Positions 1 through 14,302 of a DNA stretch of 64,000 bases are shown in pieces. The stretch covers positions 378,367 to 442,366 of the forward strand of contig JH154988.1 in NCBI GenBank assembly GCA_000226015.1. Reading direction: 5' to 3'. The notes below the pieces were generated by a model. That model was given only the letters and a program-made list of their open reading frames with translations, was not told the origin of the DNA and ran no database searches. How positions within the stretch are numbered: the first letter of the stretch is position 1; each line of letters starts with the position of its first letter. The translations under genes were made by a program, and so were the position numbers. The stretch comes from Mnemiopsis leidyi. Taxonomy: Eukaryota; Ctenophora; Tentaculata; Lobata; Bolinopsidae.

Positions 1-3000
1 TCATGATCACGTGCATGAGTTTTAATTTTATGAAAATATGCAGTTTGACACTGCTTAGACTGTCTAAGCCACAGCAGAAACGGAAACTCCATGCTTCCTA
101 TAATAGTACGATGCTATTCATTCCGTTCATTCCGAAAAACGTGATTTTCCTAACACATATAAAACTCGTTTTAAAATAAATTTCGTTAAAGTTTCTCTTA
201 TTTTTATATCTTTCAAAGAAGGCTGTTCCCTTAACTGTTCTAGTGTCATAATCACATGGCAATGTTAACGTCCTGTCTGAACAGACGTGCTAACCACGTT
301 TTTTAAATCGACTAATAACTTAATAAGATTGAGCTATAATAATCGATATTCGATAGTCTTTCAGAAGTGAACTCTGAATCTGATTTAAAGTTGTCACCTG
401 TACCTGTCCAGTGTCATCATGGCTTCCTTGTCGACAGTTCCAAACTTGTTTTTATTTTTGTTTACAAATAACGTGTGATTAACAAGACGAGTGACTACAC
501 GCGATGTTCTTATCATAAGAAACCCAGTCTTGAGTGTTTGAATTGTCTTATCGTGTCATAATCATTAAACATTATTAATGATTAAGGCTCCGCTTCAAAT
601 GTCGCTTAACGTTTAATTGGTACAGGGGAATTGCCAAGAATTGATTTTGCTACCCACTTGAACTTATTTTTAACACGATTACGGCAACCCTACAGTTCTT
701 GTTCAAATGTTCACTACCAAGTAATCAAATTCTTGAAGTTGAAGCGTGCAACCAAAATTTAGTCGCAAGAAAAGTTCAAGCATTTTTTGTAAAGTTATTT
801 AGCATTTTAGCAGGAGTATAGGAGAAGACCTAAGTTAAATCAAATAATTGCGATTGATGTTAGGTGGGCGGCCATTCTTCCATTAATTTTATCCTTTTCG
901 TACATTTAATTTGAACTTGATTGTTACCAGGTTCTAGACAAACCTAGGTTAAATTTCGAAATACAAACAATTTTCCATCTGTCATGACTGTAGTTCATTT
1001 GTCTACCTCAAGGAATTTCATTCAACAGACACTATTAATCGCGGAATCGCCTGATAATTTACTTTTAAACTGTTATGCTTCAGACCGAATGTTACTTACT
1101 TAACTATAATTGTCGAAGAAAACGAATAACCAGTTCCTAATTTCTATAAGTACTAAATAGTAGTACTAAATAGAAAAAATTTGTTCAGCAATCAGATAAT
1201 TACGTCTGGAGATTTCATGATTTGATAGAGGTCGCTCATCAATTTTGCTTGCCTTAGATGACTTCGTTTGTCTGGTAAGATTGTTCATGTCTTCCGAAGT
1301 AATCCGTAAGATCCATATACCATAAATTTGCGCCTGTTAATTGATTCAATATGTGTGTTCTGGTAAAATAATTTTTCCTGCAAGTGCAATTTATAGTGTA
1401 CTGACTCTTTAACGATTTTTTCAAAAGAAATTGTAAGTTAGAACCTGCAACTTTTTACTGTTAATAAGTATCATTACTACAGAATAACTACTTATTCGCT
1501 ACCTGATGCACAGTCCGAAAATCTGATAAACAAACACTGAAATGGCTAACGTGTGCGGCTGCTCACAATAGAAACTGTAAGAAATAGAAACTTTTCTTGT
1601 CATCTGAGGAAACACTTTAACATACAACATATTATAAGGTTTCTTTTTTTCAAGCTCTAGCTCTAACTTGTTTAATCCGTAAATTCGAACCCGCGTGTTT
1701 ATAAAACATAATGTTTCCCGATTCCTGGCTGATGAAAATGTAAGAAGATAAAGCACTCCTTTACTTTACCGTCGGGTTGCCTCAGTATCTTAGACTTTAG
1801 TACTTAGTTAGTACTTAATTAGTATAGGACTATAACTAATGGTAGCAAAATTTTATAGATTTTTAGGACCTCTAAGAGTTTTATTGCTACTTTTTGTATG
1901 AATTCTCAATAAATGACGACATTACTTTTTAAACGCCGTATTTCCTCACTTATCATCTCGTTACTGCACTACTGCAGTCCACTGAAAGTCTGTACCAGTA
2001 ATGTCTCCAATCCAGATTACACGTAAGAAAACTTCACCTGAAACGTCAAATTGTGACAATTTAGTTAGACGGTGCAGATCTCATACAGTCCCGTATAGAG
2101 ATAGACACCGCCTGCAGCCCACCTGGACCCAACTACACATCCCTCGACATGGTCACGTGACCTGCATCACCATGGTAACGTGACCTGGCCGGGTAATGTC
2201 TTTCTGTCACGTGGTGTTGGATCTGAAGAGGAACCATTCTTCACCGGACTGATATTTAATGTTATCATGCAGGTGCTAGCCGTTCCAGTTGGTGGTCAAC
2301 GTCTTTTTCTAGGACAAAATTTAGCACCTTGTCACTGTCAGTAAGTTGTCTTTAGTCCTCCGAGAATGACAAATTTGTCAGGGTTTAGCCAGTCACTTCC
2401 CGTCGCTCCCATGCTCAATGTCGAAGAAGATAATGAGGAGGAAGTCTTGATGGTGCTCTTCAATCAGTTCCCTACCGAGTGTAAGACCGCTACTTTTTAT
2501 TGCTAAAATTGGGAGCTGTATCTGATCGATATTGAGATATTATAAGTTATGACGCGCTGGAGCCAGTAGAATATCTGCATGCACCTGCTTCCATCTGATT
2601 GTTATTGCGAGCTGTGAAACCTCAATAAGACTGATTGTTCTGCCACAGCTTGACTGCAATTAAGAAAATATTAGCGTAATTTTATGGCAATGACTTGCGC
2701 TAATTATGTTTTATGCACAAGAGAAAGAGGAGCCTCCCACCTATTTCAATCTGAGAGGTGTCTCTTGCCTAGCCGGTAGTTAAGTTTGATCGGTTAAAAC
2801 TTAGTTACTAGGTTACTAGCACCCCTGATCAGAATTACTGATTTGTTTGCTTTTTACTGATTCCATATTGATTGTTTTTGGTAATTTTGAGCTGCATTCA
2901 GGAATCACAATGAAAGTAATTCAGGAATCACAATAAAAGTAATTCATTAATATTTTTAGTTTTTAACTTTAAACTGTCATCTGCCAACGTATTTTTCTAA

Positions 3001-3800
3001 GATTTTTACAGCGATACTACACAACCAACAGTTAGAACAGATGTTTCCATTGTCTTTAGTCTGTAACAGTGACCAAGTTAACTGTTTTGCGATCCATTTG
3101 GATATTACTAACTGAAGTTAGCTGTATTAGTGGTTCTTGCAGTCGGAAAACTAAGGAATATGTTATCATAAGGCTTGAAGAGCGCGAGTGTTTTTATTTT
3201 ATCATAAGTAAGAATTATTTAAAGATAGCTGGAAACGAATGGCTCCGTAATGTCTGTATTTTACTATAACAGTTAACACTGCACGTTCTAAACTTCGTAT
3301 GCCAAAATTAGCAATAGATTCTGAACAGCAAATATTCTGAAAACGTCAAAGCTGTTACAAATGTTCGCTTGTTTGAATAACGTGACCATGTCAATCGTAT
3401 TGCCCTGTCCAGCGTTCGTTGTCGAAGATTCTGTTCTCACTATGGGGGAAGTGGAACATTTAGGCAGCGAGCTATAGCTGAAGCGGTTTAGTATCTTTGT
3501 AAGTACGAAGCCGCTTTGACTCATGAGCCATCAGTTTCTCTGACTGACCTTTCTGTCGCTGCTTCTGCAACGTTCATTAAACATTGTGCACATTTAAGTA
3601 TTTATTGTTCATTGGTTAAAGTAGTTATTGTTCATCAATCATTTGTTCACTTCCTCCGAGATTTGTTCGCAAGTCGCAACGGTCATACATTTAGATTTAG
3701 AAGAAAAATTATCTGCTTTTATCTGCTGGAAAGTTTTGGCCAAGCCCATAAATCACGTATTCTGTATTCTAATGTCAGTTAGCTGGACCAAGAAGACTTC
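1..3800. other. AT-rich DNA without a recognised gene
   Basis: Short open frames only, none with a recognisable domain or splice context. A small direct duplication (attcaggaatcacaat...) lies near 2.90-2.95 kb. Confidence 0.6.
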
Positions 3801-4003
3801 ATTTTCTGAGGGTATATAATATTCTCATATTCTGCGTTACATTTTCTGAGGGTATATAATATTCTCATATTCTGTGTTACATTTTCTGAGGGTATATAAT
3901 ATTCTCATATTCTGCGTTACATTTTCTGAGGGTATATAATATTCTCATATTCCGCGTTACATTTTCTGAGGGTATTATATAATATTCTCATATTCTGCGT
4001 TAC
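3801..4003. repeat. 40-bp minisatellite, five copies
   Basis: Units start at 3801, 3841, 3881, 3921 and 3961 and begin attttctgagggtatataat; the fifth has a 3-bp expansion. Copies differ by one or two bases, so the array is recent. Confidence 0.95.
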
Positions 4004-7000
4004 ATCTCCTGCCGCCATGGGTTAGAGTTGCATTTAATCACTTGCATTTAATGACTTAAAAAGCGACTAAAACCCTTTTAATCTCCAGCGAGTCATACAT
4101 TTTCAACGTTCAGTTGAGCTGTTCTGGTCACTGTCGAGTATCGATCGTTATAATTTGGTTACAAATCGTTTTAGATACTTAGCTTGGATAATGTCATATG
4201 TTCATTTATCATTGTCACAATCCAATTGTTCAATATTCATTTCGTGAACAATTTGTACTTAAGTTTCGTCCATTTCATAACAAATGCTTCTGTTTATACC
4301 TATTTTTATGCTATCTTATTCATCAGTTTCAAACAAGTCCTAAAATGACAAAATGTAATTTCAACCTCTGCCTACTAATTTCACCACGTGTCTGTAATCA
4401 GTGTTCATCATGACACGAATAGATCAGCAATTCTTCGTCTGGTCAAACCAGGTCGCCAGCCCATACTCAAATCAATAATAACTGAGATCAGGAAGGGCGT
4501 TGAGGAAGGAATATTATCTTATAATGCCAACCAGTAATCCAGGCAGATCTCAGCTGAGGAGGGTTGCTTGGTTACTGCGTCCTTAATCACCCCAATTGTC
4601 AACCACCACACCGCCAGCTCCACGTGAAGTAATGTCCGTTTGGGAGCATCATTCGTCCGTGGTAATGATTGCAGGTGCTGCCGGCTCCATTTTACACCAC
4701 ATATGAAATTTAGATGGCATTATATCTCCACTTCACAGTATCTCGGACCCTTTCCCCCCCCAGCTGTTCACACATCATTTCTTGTACGATACCATCAGCG
4801 AGGGAAAGGGAAGCAAGATTCGTCTTCCGTCAATCTATTTCAAATGCGGGTTTTCAGATTTATTGATTCAGATGCATTCTTTGTAAAGAATCAGAAGATC
4901 TGCATAATCTAGCTAGACTTAAAGGAATCATGATAAATCCGTCAATGGTTATTTGGAAGCTCAGATATGTCAAGTATTTCTATTGTCTTTCTTTAGCTGT
5001 TTAGTCGGATTCCCTAAATACAGACGTTTCGGCACTTAACTAAATTCTCCAAATAAACGATTCCCTCACCAGAAAATATTATACCCGATGCCAGTACGTT
5101 AAACATATTCTTATGTTGTTGTCACATACATTTCTCATTTGGAGGATCCTTGACCAGAGTCAATTTCTTGACCCAGTTAGATTTCACATTCTTTTATCCG
5201 TAACAGTTGTTGTTTCAACGTTCGTAAGTAGAAAAAAAACTTAAACGTTTACAATCATCTTTACCGTTACTTTAAACACTGACACATAGCACTGGTACCG
5301 CGTACGCGTGGAGAATACTGCTATGTGCATGTCAGCGAGAGTTAGGCGTATAGCAACAAGTGAACTAATCTGAATCACATACAAAAAGCCCCCTCACCGG
5401 AGGAGCAGGTCTTGCTCTCAAGGAAACTTTCTCGTCATTCCGGGGCGAATCTCTTCAGTCAGGCTTTGTAGTTTGTCTTTTGGTATTCTGTTGAGGGCTG
5501 CTGTTCTACCCTGCACCTGGACTTATTTTAGTAACGTTTTATTTTGTTATTTGTGCAGTCTCTGGTAAATATGTTTCTTGGTACTGCGCTAAAATTGGCT
5601 ACAATGATTGGTTTTATTATCAGAAATGTTGCAAACATGATTGAAATAAGGAGAACTGGCCGTTGTTTTATGCCGTGGTATTACTTATTGCATGTGTGAA
5701 TATCATCATATTTCAAAAATTGCATTTATATATTTTCAATCTTACATACGCTCTAAAGCTTTGCTCTTTGATGAGGCCATCCTTTTTATCGGACGCTCAA
5801 TAGTCTCATTTCATTGCCTTCAGTGATCATTAATTAGTGCAGAACACTCAAGGTCTCAAGCGTAGAATACTCAATCTATAATAGGTATGATAAATGCAAC
5901 ATATAAATATTTTTGAGCGTTTTATATAGTATTTACTATTTGACATTTTCTGATACTAATAGAAAAAATAAAGATTGGTCTTGAGTGTAACACAATCTTT
6001 AAATGGCGCCACCATGAAAACCATGAAAAGAATGAATGCTAGTGCTACAGCAAATTTAAAATATTCGACTTTTTTTGGTTTTCGAATAGTGGCAACCCCC
6101 CTCCTCGCAATTGTAACTGAAGATCTATTATCAATGCAGCAACCTCAAAGTCCCCAAGAAGTGCCTCTACAAGGTCTGGAGAAATTACTGCCCCGTGCTG
6201 TGACTTGATAGTGCCAGCTGTGCAATTTTTTTGTGTGGGGCTGAATGCTTGGTATGTCCAGTGCCAAGAGGTTTACTTAATAACCACAAAGTTTTGGCCT
6301 GTCTTAAATCTCGATTTATAAATTTGCCTATGCTGAAAGAGAGATTTGCTCTAAGCCTTTCTTTGAGCCTTTTTATTTAATAGTTTAGGAAAAAGCGGGT
6401 TTTACCCGCTTATTACTCTCTTGAATAAACTAGACTGTTGATTGCTTTGTGACGATCTCTTTAACAGTTTACAGATATATTCTCTGCAATTAATTCTTTA
6501 ACAATTGCCATTGTTGAAAATAAAACGATTTCCAAAACTCGCTTTCTGAAAGCTACCTGCAATGTGCCAGTCCTCATGTAGCTCGTGTTGGTACTAAACC
6601 TAGACTGAAATCGAGCTCCGTAACCCTCATACCCTTATACACGTGCCGATTCTAATCTTCCTTCCCCCTTATTTCATATAACACCCTCAACCTTCCCCAG
6701 CTGTTCACGATAACTTCTCTAGACTACCTCCTCTAATTATGTCATGAGCGTAAACCGTAAAATCTTGCACTGGCACTGGTGGTGGCTGGCAAGACTGTTG
6801 CCGCTAAAGAACGGATTATACGGCGGTATTCTTGCAGGTGGCACCTACTTGATAAAACTGTGATCGGATCTGGACCGTGTTGGACGTTGACTTTTCTGAC
6901 GGTGGTTCAAATGTTTGAACGTGAAGATCGAGCTCTTTTTGATACCAGGTGGCCTGGGTCTCTGGTTATGGTTGTATTTTGGTCTGACTTCTTAGTTCAG

Positions 7001-10000
7001 CGAAGTACTGGTCCAGGAAAACATAGTGACGTTGTGATCAAACGTTGATGGTGCTCTCACTCCAAGTTTTGAATTGATTTTAAATTTTTATGTCTATCTT
7101 ATAATTTGCGGCTCAACTATTGCCCTAAAAGCCGAGATATATACTCAGATACAACTCTTTGTAAGAATTTAGCGCCGTAGACTCATGTATAAGTCTATAA
7201 AACTATCTTCAGTCGTCCCGCTAATTACAAATACCTAGATGATCGCCGCAAGAACATGTTAACTTTAACATAGTTATGGACAAAATAAGTCTTCTCCAAA
7301 CTGGTCGTGTGTAACCGCTCTCCTTTGAGAGAAACCTTTATTTAGGAATGTCGGAACATCCAAACTTCCCTATTTGAAGATTGAAAGTAATAGTAACAAA
7401 TTGTCCGATCGATAATTAGGTCGTTGCCAAGTTAACTATAAGAGATTTGCGTTATTTTAGTTTCCATCTTGTAAACTTTCTTATAAACCGCGTTTTCTCC
7501 AACAAGCAGTAAAATTACCAACCATTTGGGCTTTTTAGAGACTGTTACAATGGCAAAACTCGAAAATGAGGAAACTTTGATGGCACAAATTTAGAAGGTC
7601 CTAATTATGGAAATTTCATGTACGACATGCAAATTGCAATTGCACAACGCACATTATATTCGTGCTTTGACACATGGCACATGACAGCGTGTTTGACCTA
7701 TGCTATGAAAAGCCAGGTACGAGCAATGAATATCAATTGTCAAAGCAAATTTACCACACCTCCACACGAATACCCTTCTCCATTTAGGATGTCTGCTCGG
7801 ATGTTTGTTTGCATCCACGCTCCAGCAGTCTGCTCTCGTTGACGGTTTGAAGTACTCGTCTGTTTTCCTGTTTGTAACTCACTCTACCGCCCTCAGTTCC
7901 AGTTTCGGAGCGGTTGTTTACAGCTTTTAAGTTTTCATCGTGTTTGAAGTGAGAAAATGTGGAGCTTACAGCTTTAACATTGGCATATTTGCTCGTTAGT
8001 TTAACAAACTGGAGTTTTCATCAAAGATTAAGATGAAAGATCGGAGCTTTCTCAACAACCTTTACCCATCCTGATATTTTTATCGTTTTATGTTAAAAGT
8101 TTAAACCCCTTGATCGGCAATTTTATATTCGGGCTGAAGATTAAAGTTTGCTTTTTGCAAGTTTTATATAATGTTCTTTACTTTCAACACCACTGCTATA
8201 CAAATAATTTGAGTCAAGAATTTGTCTAAAGGGGTAGTGTCTAAAGCAGTGGAGGAGGTCCTAATCCAGTAATCCCATCAAATCCTTCATTTGTTGTCTA
8301 TATGTTGAATGTTTATATCTACTTATCTATTTCATATCATTAGATCTGTTCTACACGTGTAGCCATTGACTACTACATACCGCTGCTCTTGAGTCTTGAC
8401 CGTTATATCTTAGGCCAATGAATCTTTCACACGCTTCAAGAACATGGTGATTGTGAATATATAGGGCGTTTCTAGAGACACTCTTTTAAAATTCAAATTC
8501 GCATTCTGGCCTGTTCTAGATCTACATTTTTACTTTAAATTTTAAAAACATTCAAAACGAGTTCTAAAAGTACAAGATTTATACAAAAAAAACTTGTTGG
8601 GATTCAGGAAGACACAAAATAAATTTTCGTGGTCTTATCGCACACTCTCCTTGGCATAAAATACAATTTCAGCTTGATGCCAAGTAACATGGGTAACAAT
8701 GTGCAGCTGACCAGCACACAGTTTCCACTTGCAGTAGCTCAAGCCACCCACGTGATATCTCCTCTTCTGAGTTCGTATTTATATGCACTTTCTAGCTACT
8801 AGTTCTAGTTTCTAGTTCCTAGTTCTAGTTCCTACCCCTCGAATGTAGGTTGTCATAGAGATGATTTTCTGACCATGAAGCCATGGAGGAACGCTTTGAA
8901 GTTTTGAGAAAATGAAATCGTGAACCCTCTAAACTTCTAAAGTGTCTTGCAGTATGTTGATAACATTGCACTTTTGTCCATGCTGCATTTGCTTTCAACC
9001 AATTTGCATTGCTGAATGCAAATAATTTCTGGTAGTTTTCCATCAGAAAATAAGCCAAATATTGCAGCACCTACCAAGCACCTTCGTCAAGTCTAAGGGT
9101 CCGAACTATTCCTTACTTTTCTCAACCTTAGCAAGTTTTGAAATATTATCTCTTGACATAAGTTTTATGTTTTTGTCGAGTTAAAGGGAGTTAAGTACGC
9201 CTCGTTTAGAAAATTACGAAATTATAGGAAATAAAACGGAATTTTGTATCGGAGGTCACGCAACGTACAAGGCATGTTGTCGTTACGGTTAAGTAATTTG
9301 TCTAATTAGTATTTTACTGTCGCAGTGTTTTCAACAAATATGCTATTCCTAACGATGCACATGGTTGGTAAATATCGATTCAACTATATATATAAAGTCA
9401 GGGTTGGTTAGGAGTTTTGTTGGCAAGTTCAAGCTCGGCACATGTTATAACTTTAAGCTAACCAGTAATATCTGCTGGGAGTTCGTAACTTACAACTTAC
9501 AAGATATATCTAGTAATTGATAACGTTATAAAACTGGATGACAGCTGGTTTAAATCTGCACAAAGAATTTATATTCTTTTATTTTTTAAATGTTTTATCA
9601 TACATACTGAAGGACTAAATGTACCGTTTTTAAATTTTAGATAGCATGACATCTTTCTTGTTTGATTGCCACATTATCCTTATTTCTGTTACCTAAATTA
9701 AGGGTCGGTGTTTTTGTTTGAAAACTACTCATGCTGAGTCCTGCAGTTATTTAGTACTCCTACTATTTTAAATGTTTACAATCGAAGGAACTAGAACCCC
9801 GGAGAGCAATGGTTTGATACAGTTTTAACATGTATCAAGAAAATATATATATCACGAAATTTCAACACTTTTTGAGTTATTCTATCAAGTATCAGGCCCT
9901 TGCTAGCAAAGGAAACCCAGTTATAGTTTGCCGTTTTTAATACAACATTCTCGGGTAAACTCAAATCTTAACATATGCGATATGTTTCTCATTGAATTTA

Positions 10001-12818
10001 TCATCATGTCTATTGTCTATGCAGTACAGTTGTGTGTTTAACTCCAAAAATCGTCACTTAATAAATTTTTTGGGCGGAAGTCTTATTTTTCATGGAAGGG
10101 AAGCCTTTTGTACCTGTCTCTAAGTTAAAATACTTGTAATGAATCTTAGTTGTAAAAAAGAGTTACTGTAATGAAATATTCACCATAATTGTTGGCTCAT
10201 TTTGCATGTTTCTACTGCGTGTTTCTAGTGCAATACTTTTGAGCTCGAGTTCCGATCTATTAAAAACTAACTGATGATATTTAAATCACTTGTTAATGTT
10301 AACGAGTTGGTGAAATCTTTACTGTCTATAATGGACAGCGCAAGTCTGCTTACCGCGAATTTTTTGGGTGCGTGTGTGATTATAGAATTATATCCAGATT
10401 TTTCAGACAGCAGAAATTGAAATTTTAGAAAAATCGGTTTGTTTCAGGCAAATTTCTTTTTTAGAAAGTTAACAACCATATTTAGAAAGTTAACAACCAT
10501 ATTTTGATTTAGCTTCAGATGACGTTTTAGACAGCCGATTTTAGGCATTAAGCAAGCTTCCCAACTTCTCAAAATCTAACTCATGTCGACATGGAACTCT
10601 CAAAAATGCGTGACATTCTTTGCCGTGGAGACATCGAGAAAATTCAAAGAGAATCATCGTCATGTTCCGGCAGCACAAGGTACGATGGAACCTATCCAAT
10701 CGAATATTATAGGTGCAAAATAGCCTGATCATTACTACAATATAGTATGCGTGGCAGGAATATACCAGTATTTCACTTAAACAACAGATCTGCTGGAATA
10801 GTGAGGCAGGGGGATGTACCCGTCGGTGTTAGAAATGAGTCTTGTACGGGAAGTTCTATAGTTCTATAGCTGATTGCCGACTCCATCTTCTATTGGAAGT
10901 GATAATGTCTGTTTGATCACGTGTCCAGCCCTGCTCACTCTCGTCATCAGTAAAGCTAATGACAAGTTATATAGTTTACATTTCGTTCCGTTACAGTTTA
11001 CATCGTTCTTTGACCGGGGAATCTCGGATGTTTATTGTAACATTTACTCGACTGCGGGTTTTACTCTGACTTCATGTGACGACTGGAGTATACGTTTGAT
11101 GGAAGAATGGAGTCAGATAGATATGATGCAGATATTTGCACTTTTATTTGTGAAAGATAGATTGTACCACGAATCCTAGTTTTAAAGGCTGACATTTTTG
11201 TGAGTTCAGTAAAATTGAAACATTTTCTTAAGTCATTTTTCCTTTTTTCCAATCATGTCCCGCGCACATTGTCCCCTTCTTTGTGAATTAAGGAACCCGG
11301 AAGTATAAATTCATGAACAGTGGTTCTTAATGTGTGAATGTTTACTAGAGTACTTTATTGATCACTTATAATCAGAAACTTCTTAGATTCACTCCCATTC
11401 ACCTTTCATTTGCATTAAGATACCAGGCTACCTGCAACAGCGACTATTCATTTTCTTTTTCCACATCTTGTACTGAACTTGAAATGAAGATTTAGAGTTT
11501 ACAAAAATTAAAACGTAAGAAACGTTTGATTTTTTGTAAAATTCTGAAGCAAACGACATTAGCAATATTAGAAGTATTATTTATGAATTATGATAATTAT
11601 TCCCGACGTATAACGGTATATATCTTGTTCAAATGAAATGCATGTTATTTTCACTGGCGTAACCTATACGCAATAATCGTCCTCCTGGTCTTTTGTCTAC
11701 ATAAATAAAGCTGTATATGTCGCTTATGCTAATGACGAATTTCAAATAATTTCCTTGAATGATATTAATAAACGTTTCTAATGATATTTGGCATTTCCGC
11801 CACAATTTTGCAATTTCACTGCTTTTCTTGGTGCAATATAACTTCTATATTGTGCTTTATTACAGAATAAATATCTGGCTTTATTTATCCCACTCATCCA
11901 AACATTCTTGATCAAATTTTACATAAATTTAAGAACAGCAAGAATTTTCAAAAAGCCGTCTATAATGATTTTTTTGTTTTGAGCTAACATTTTTTAAACA
12001 TTTCTTAAAAGAGTTTTATCATGGTGTCAGACCAATGTTACTTTTTAGCTAACAAGTAGATGACTTGGTCGTTTACTGTTGTCATAGTTATAAAGAATAC
12101 ACCATATTAAAGGAAAGAAGGTAGAATACGAAGCCCGGTATCTTCCTATCATATACCGCCTCATCCATAACCGTTATTTTTACGTGCTCACCTGATTGCG
12201 CCAAAATTCCTACCTTAATGACTACTTATATCTTCGGCAAATAAGTTTGAGGTGTATCTAGATAAGCAATACGTGATTTAATGATTGATCATAATAGGTA
12301 AAGCAAAGCTGCTACAGCGATTAGCTAATTTTGCAAACTTGCCGGTAGTGCAACATCCAATATTCTTTTTTGTGGGAAACTATCTCCCTCTCAATCCCAA
12401 TAGGATGGCAATTAAGGGAAGCTTTCGGCCTATCTCAAAGAAAAATATTTAAGCCCAATAAGTATTTATATATATAGATAATTAAAATTGAGATACGTTT
12501 TTATTATCATATCTATTCGGCTTTAAATGAGTACATGCATATATATCCATCAATTATATCTAGTATTACTACTTGCCTACTCGATATTTTCTACTATTTT
12601 GTTTGTTTCTTTTATTTTGGTATCATTTAAATTTCAATAAGTAATCTTAGTCTTTGTTGTTGAGGTTTAATGAGTGACGCCAGTAATTGTACCAGCTGTA
12701 GCTTGAAAACCACCGATTTTTGTGACGGCTGTGTGAGCTTACTTGCAAAATAGTTCGCGCTGCAACAAAAATAAATCTTAATTGCAACCTTGTTATTCGT
12801 TGGACAAATGTAATTATG
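4004..12818. other. Gene-poor AT-rich DNA
   Basis: Apart from the possible Cys-rich exon at 5.56 kb, no domain-bearing frame was found on either strand. A 21-bp tandem duplication lies near 10.46-10.50 kb (tagaaagttaacaaccatat). Confidence 0.5.
5559..5644 (+). CDS. Possible terminal exon of an unrecognised Cys-rich protein
   Basis: After a good acceptor (ttatttgtgcag) the frame reads SGKYVSWYCAKIGYND and WFYYQKCCKHD, then a stop. The density of Trp, Tyr and Cys is unlike the surrounding AT-rich noncoding DNA and looks like the end of a small secreted Cys-rich domain. No upstream exon or signal peptide could be joined with confidence, so it may be a relic or a chance frame. Confidence 0.25.
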
Positions 12819-13135
12819 TACTACTAACTATATACTTCTATACTATATACTATATACTACTATACTATTTACTACTATACTATATACTATATACTACTAT
12901 ACTATATACTACTATACTATATACTTCTATACTATATACTATATACTACTATACTATATACCACTATACTATATACTACTATACTATATACTACTATTCT
13001 ATATACTATATACTACTATACTATATACTACTATACTATATACTACTATTATACTACTATACTAAATACCACTATACTATACACTGCTATACTATATACT
13101 ACTATACTATATACTACTATACTATAGTCTATAGC
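12819..13135. repeat. Degenerate TATACTAC minisatellite
   Basis: About 310 bp of tatactactatactatatac-type units. A long Tyr/Ile/Leu frame runs through it but is produced by the repeat alone. Confidence 0.95.
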
Positions 13136-14275
13136 ATTATAATTTAAGTTGATTTACCAAGTCTTAGTTCTTCAGATTGCTCACAAGTCTGGTTAAGATT
13201 AGATGAATCAATAGTTGACGACGGTTGGTGGAATTAGTAATTACTGAAACCACTTTACACTTAATCATTAGTCTTGGCGAGGTTATGCAATATAATGAGT
13301 GTCATGCATGATAATAATACATCAATGACATGTAAAAGATGAATATTCCAAATTAATTCCTTCCTTAAAATGACGTTTGTTTGCCCCACGAACTCAAAAG
13401 TCAAAACTTGTATTTAGCTAATTAACTATTTCTGAATCCTTGTTAGTTTACGGTTACGGCCACTCCGATTCTCCGAATGAACTTTCTTCGACATCTTACA
13501 ACGCTCATTAGTCAATATGCAGATTGGTTCTCGTGAATATTGAGCCTGTTTCGGAATGAAAACAGCCTGTTTATATCTTTATATGTAAACTCAGCTACAC
13601 CCGACATAAGTTGAGCAGTCCTATTTGGTCCTCATTAGTTACACGCTCTGATATTGATATGGTTGCAAGGATCAGATCCTTTTGAAAACGCTTGAAAATT
13701 GGCCAATCATGACATCATGCGATGATTTCTAAGGTGCCATCAGTTAATATTTGATCTAAAGGATAGAGATGTCAAACCGATTCGGAAATCGCTTATTTAC
13801 CTTGCAAAACGGTTTTATTAGGGGTGCACTTTTGGGCGTTAGGGTCCCATAAGAGGTGCATCGGTATTCTTTCATACGACCCCTAACTGAACAAATAATA
13901 AGTATAAGTATTAACATGTATATTACATTATATGCATCCAAAGCCGTTAACCTTACATACCGACCGTCTGTTGAAGTTCTTGGTATCCGACTAGCTTTCA
14001 ACTAAATCGTAAAAATGTTTTCGTTATTCCACTAGTCACGTGACTGTATTCACCCTGTTAAAAGATGTGAATCTTTGTTAATCCATAGATTGATTACAGT
14101 CTTATAGTCATCAGCCAGCGCTGTGATCCCGTCCCAATATACAGAGATTCGCAGTGAAAGTCCATGAGGGTTGAAGTGTCGGCTTCTGGGATATTGCGAC
14201 TAAAATGTATGGCACTTTCTCACTATGTTCCCGGCGTCTTGGGTCTGAGGCGTGTCAGGGATTTCCTACAGTCTT

Positions 14276-14302
14276 TATATATATATATATATATATATAT
14301 AT
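14276..14302. repeat. (TA)n microsatellite
   Basis: Uninterrupted alternating TA. Confidence 0.95.

Noticed and set aside
5975-6208. 77-residue frame with a Kozak-like gccaccatg inside
   Set aside because: No domain, no splice partners; composition like the surrounding DNA.
12782-13147. 121-residue Tyr/Ile/Leu-rich open frame
   Set aside because: Produced entirely by the TATACTAC minisatellite; no domain or splice context.
13756-14001. 81-residue minus-strand frame with a hydrophobic middle
   Set aside because: Looks faintly protein-like but no family recognised and the start is not supported.
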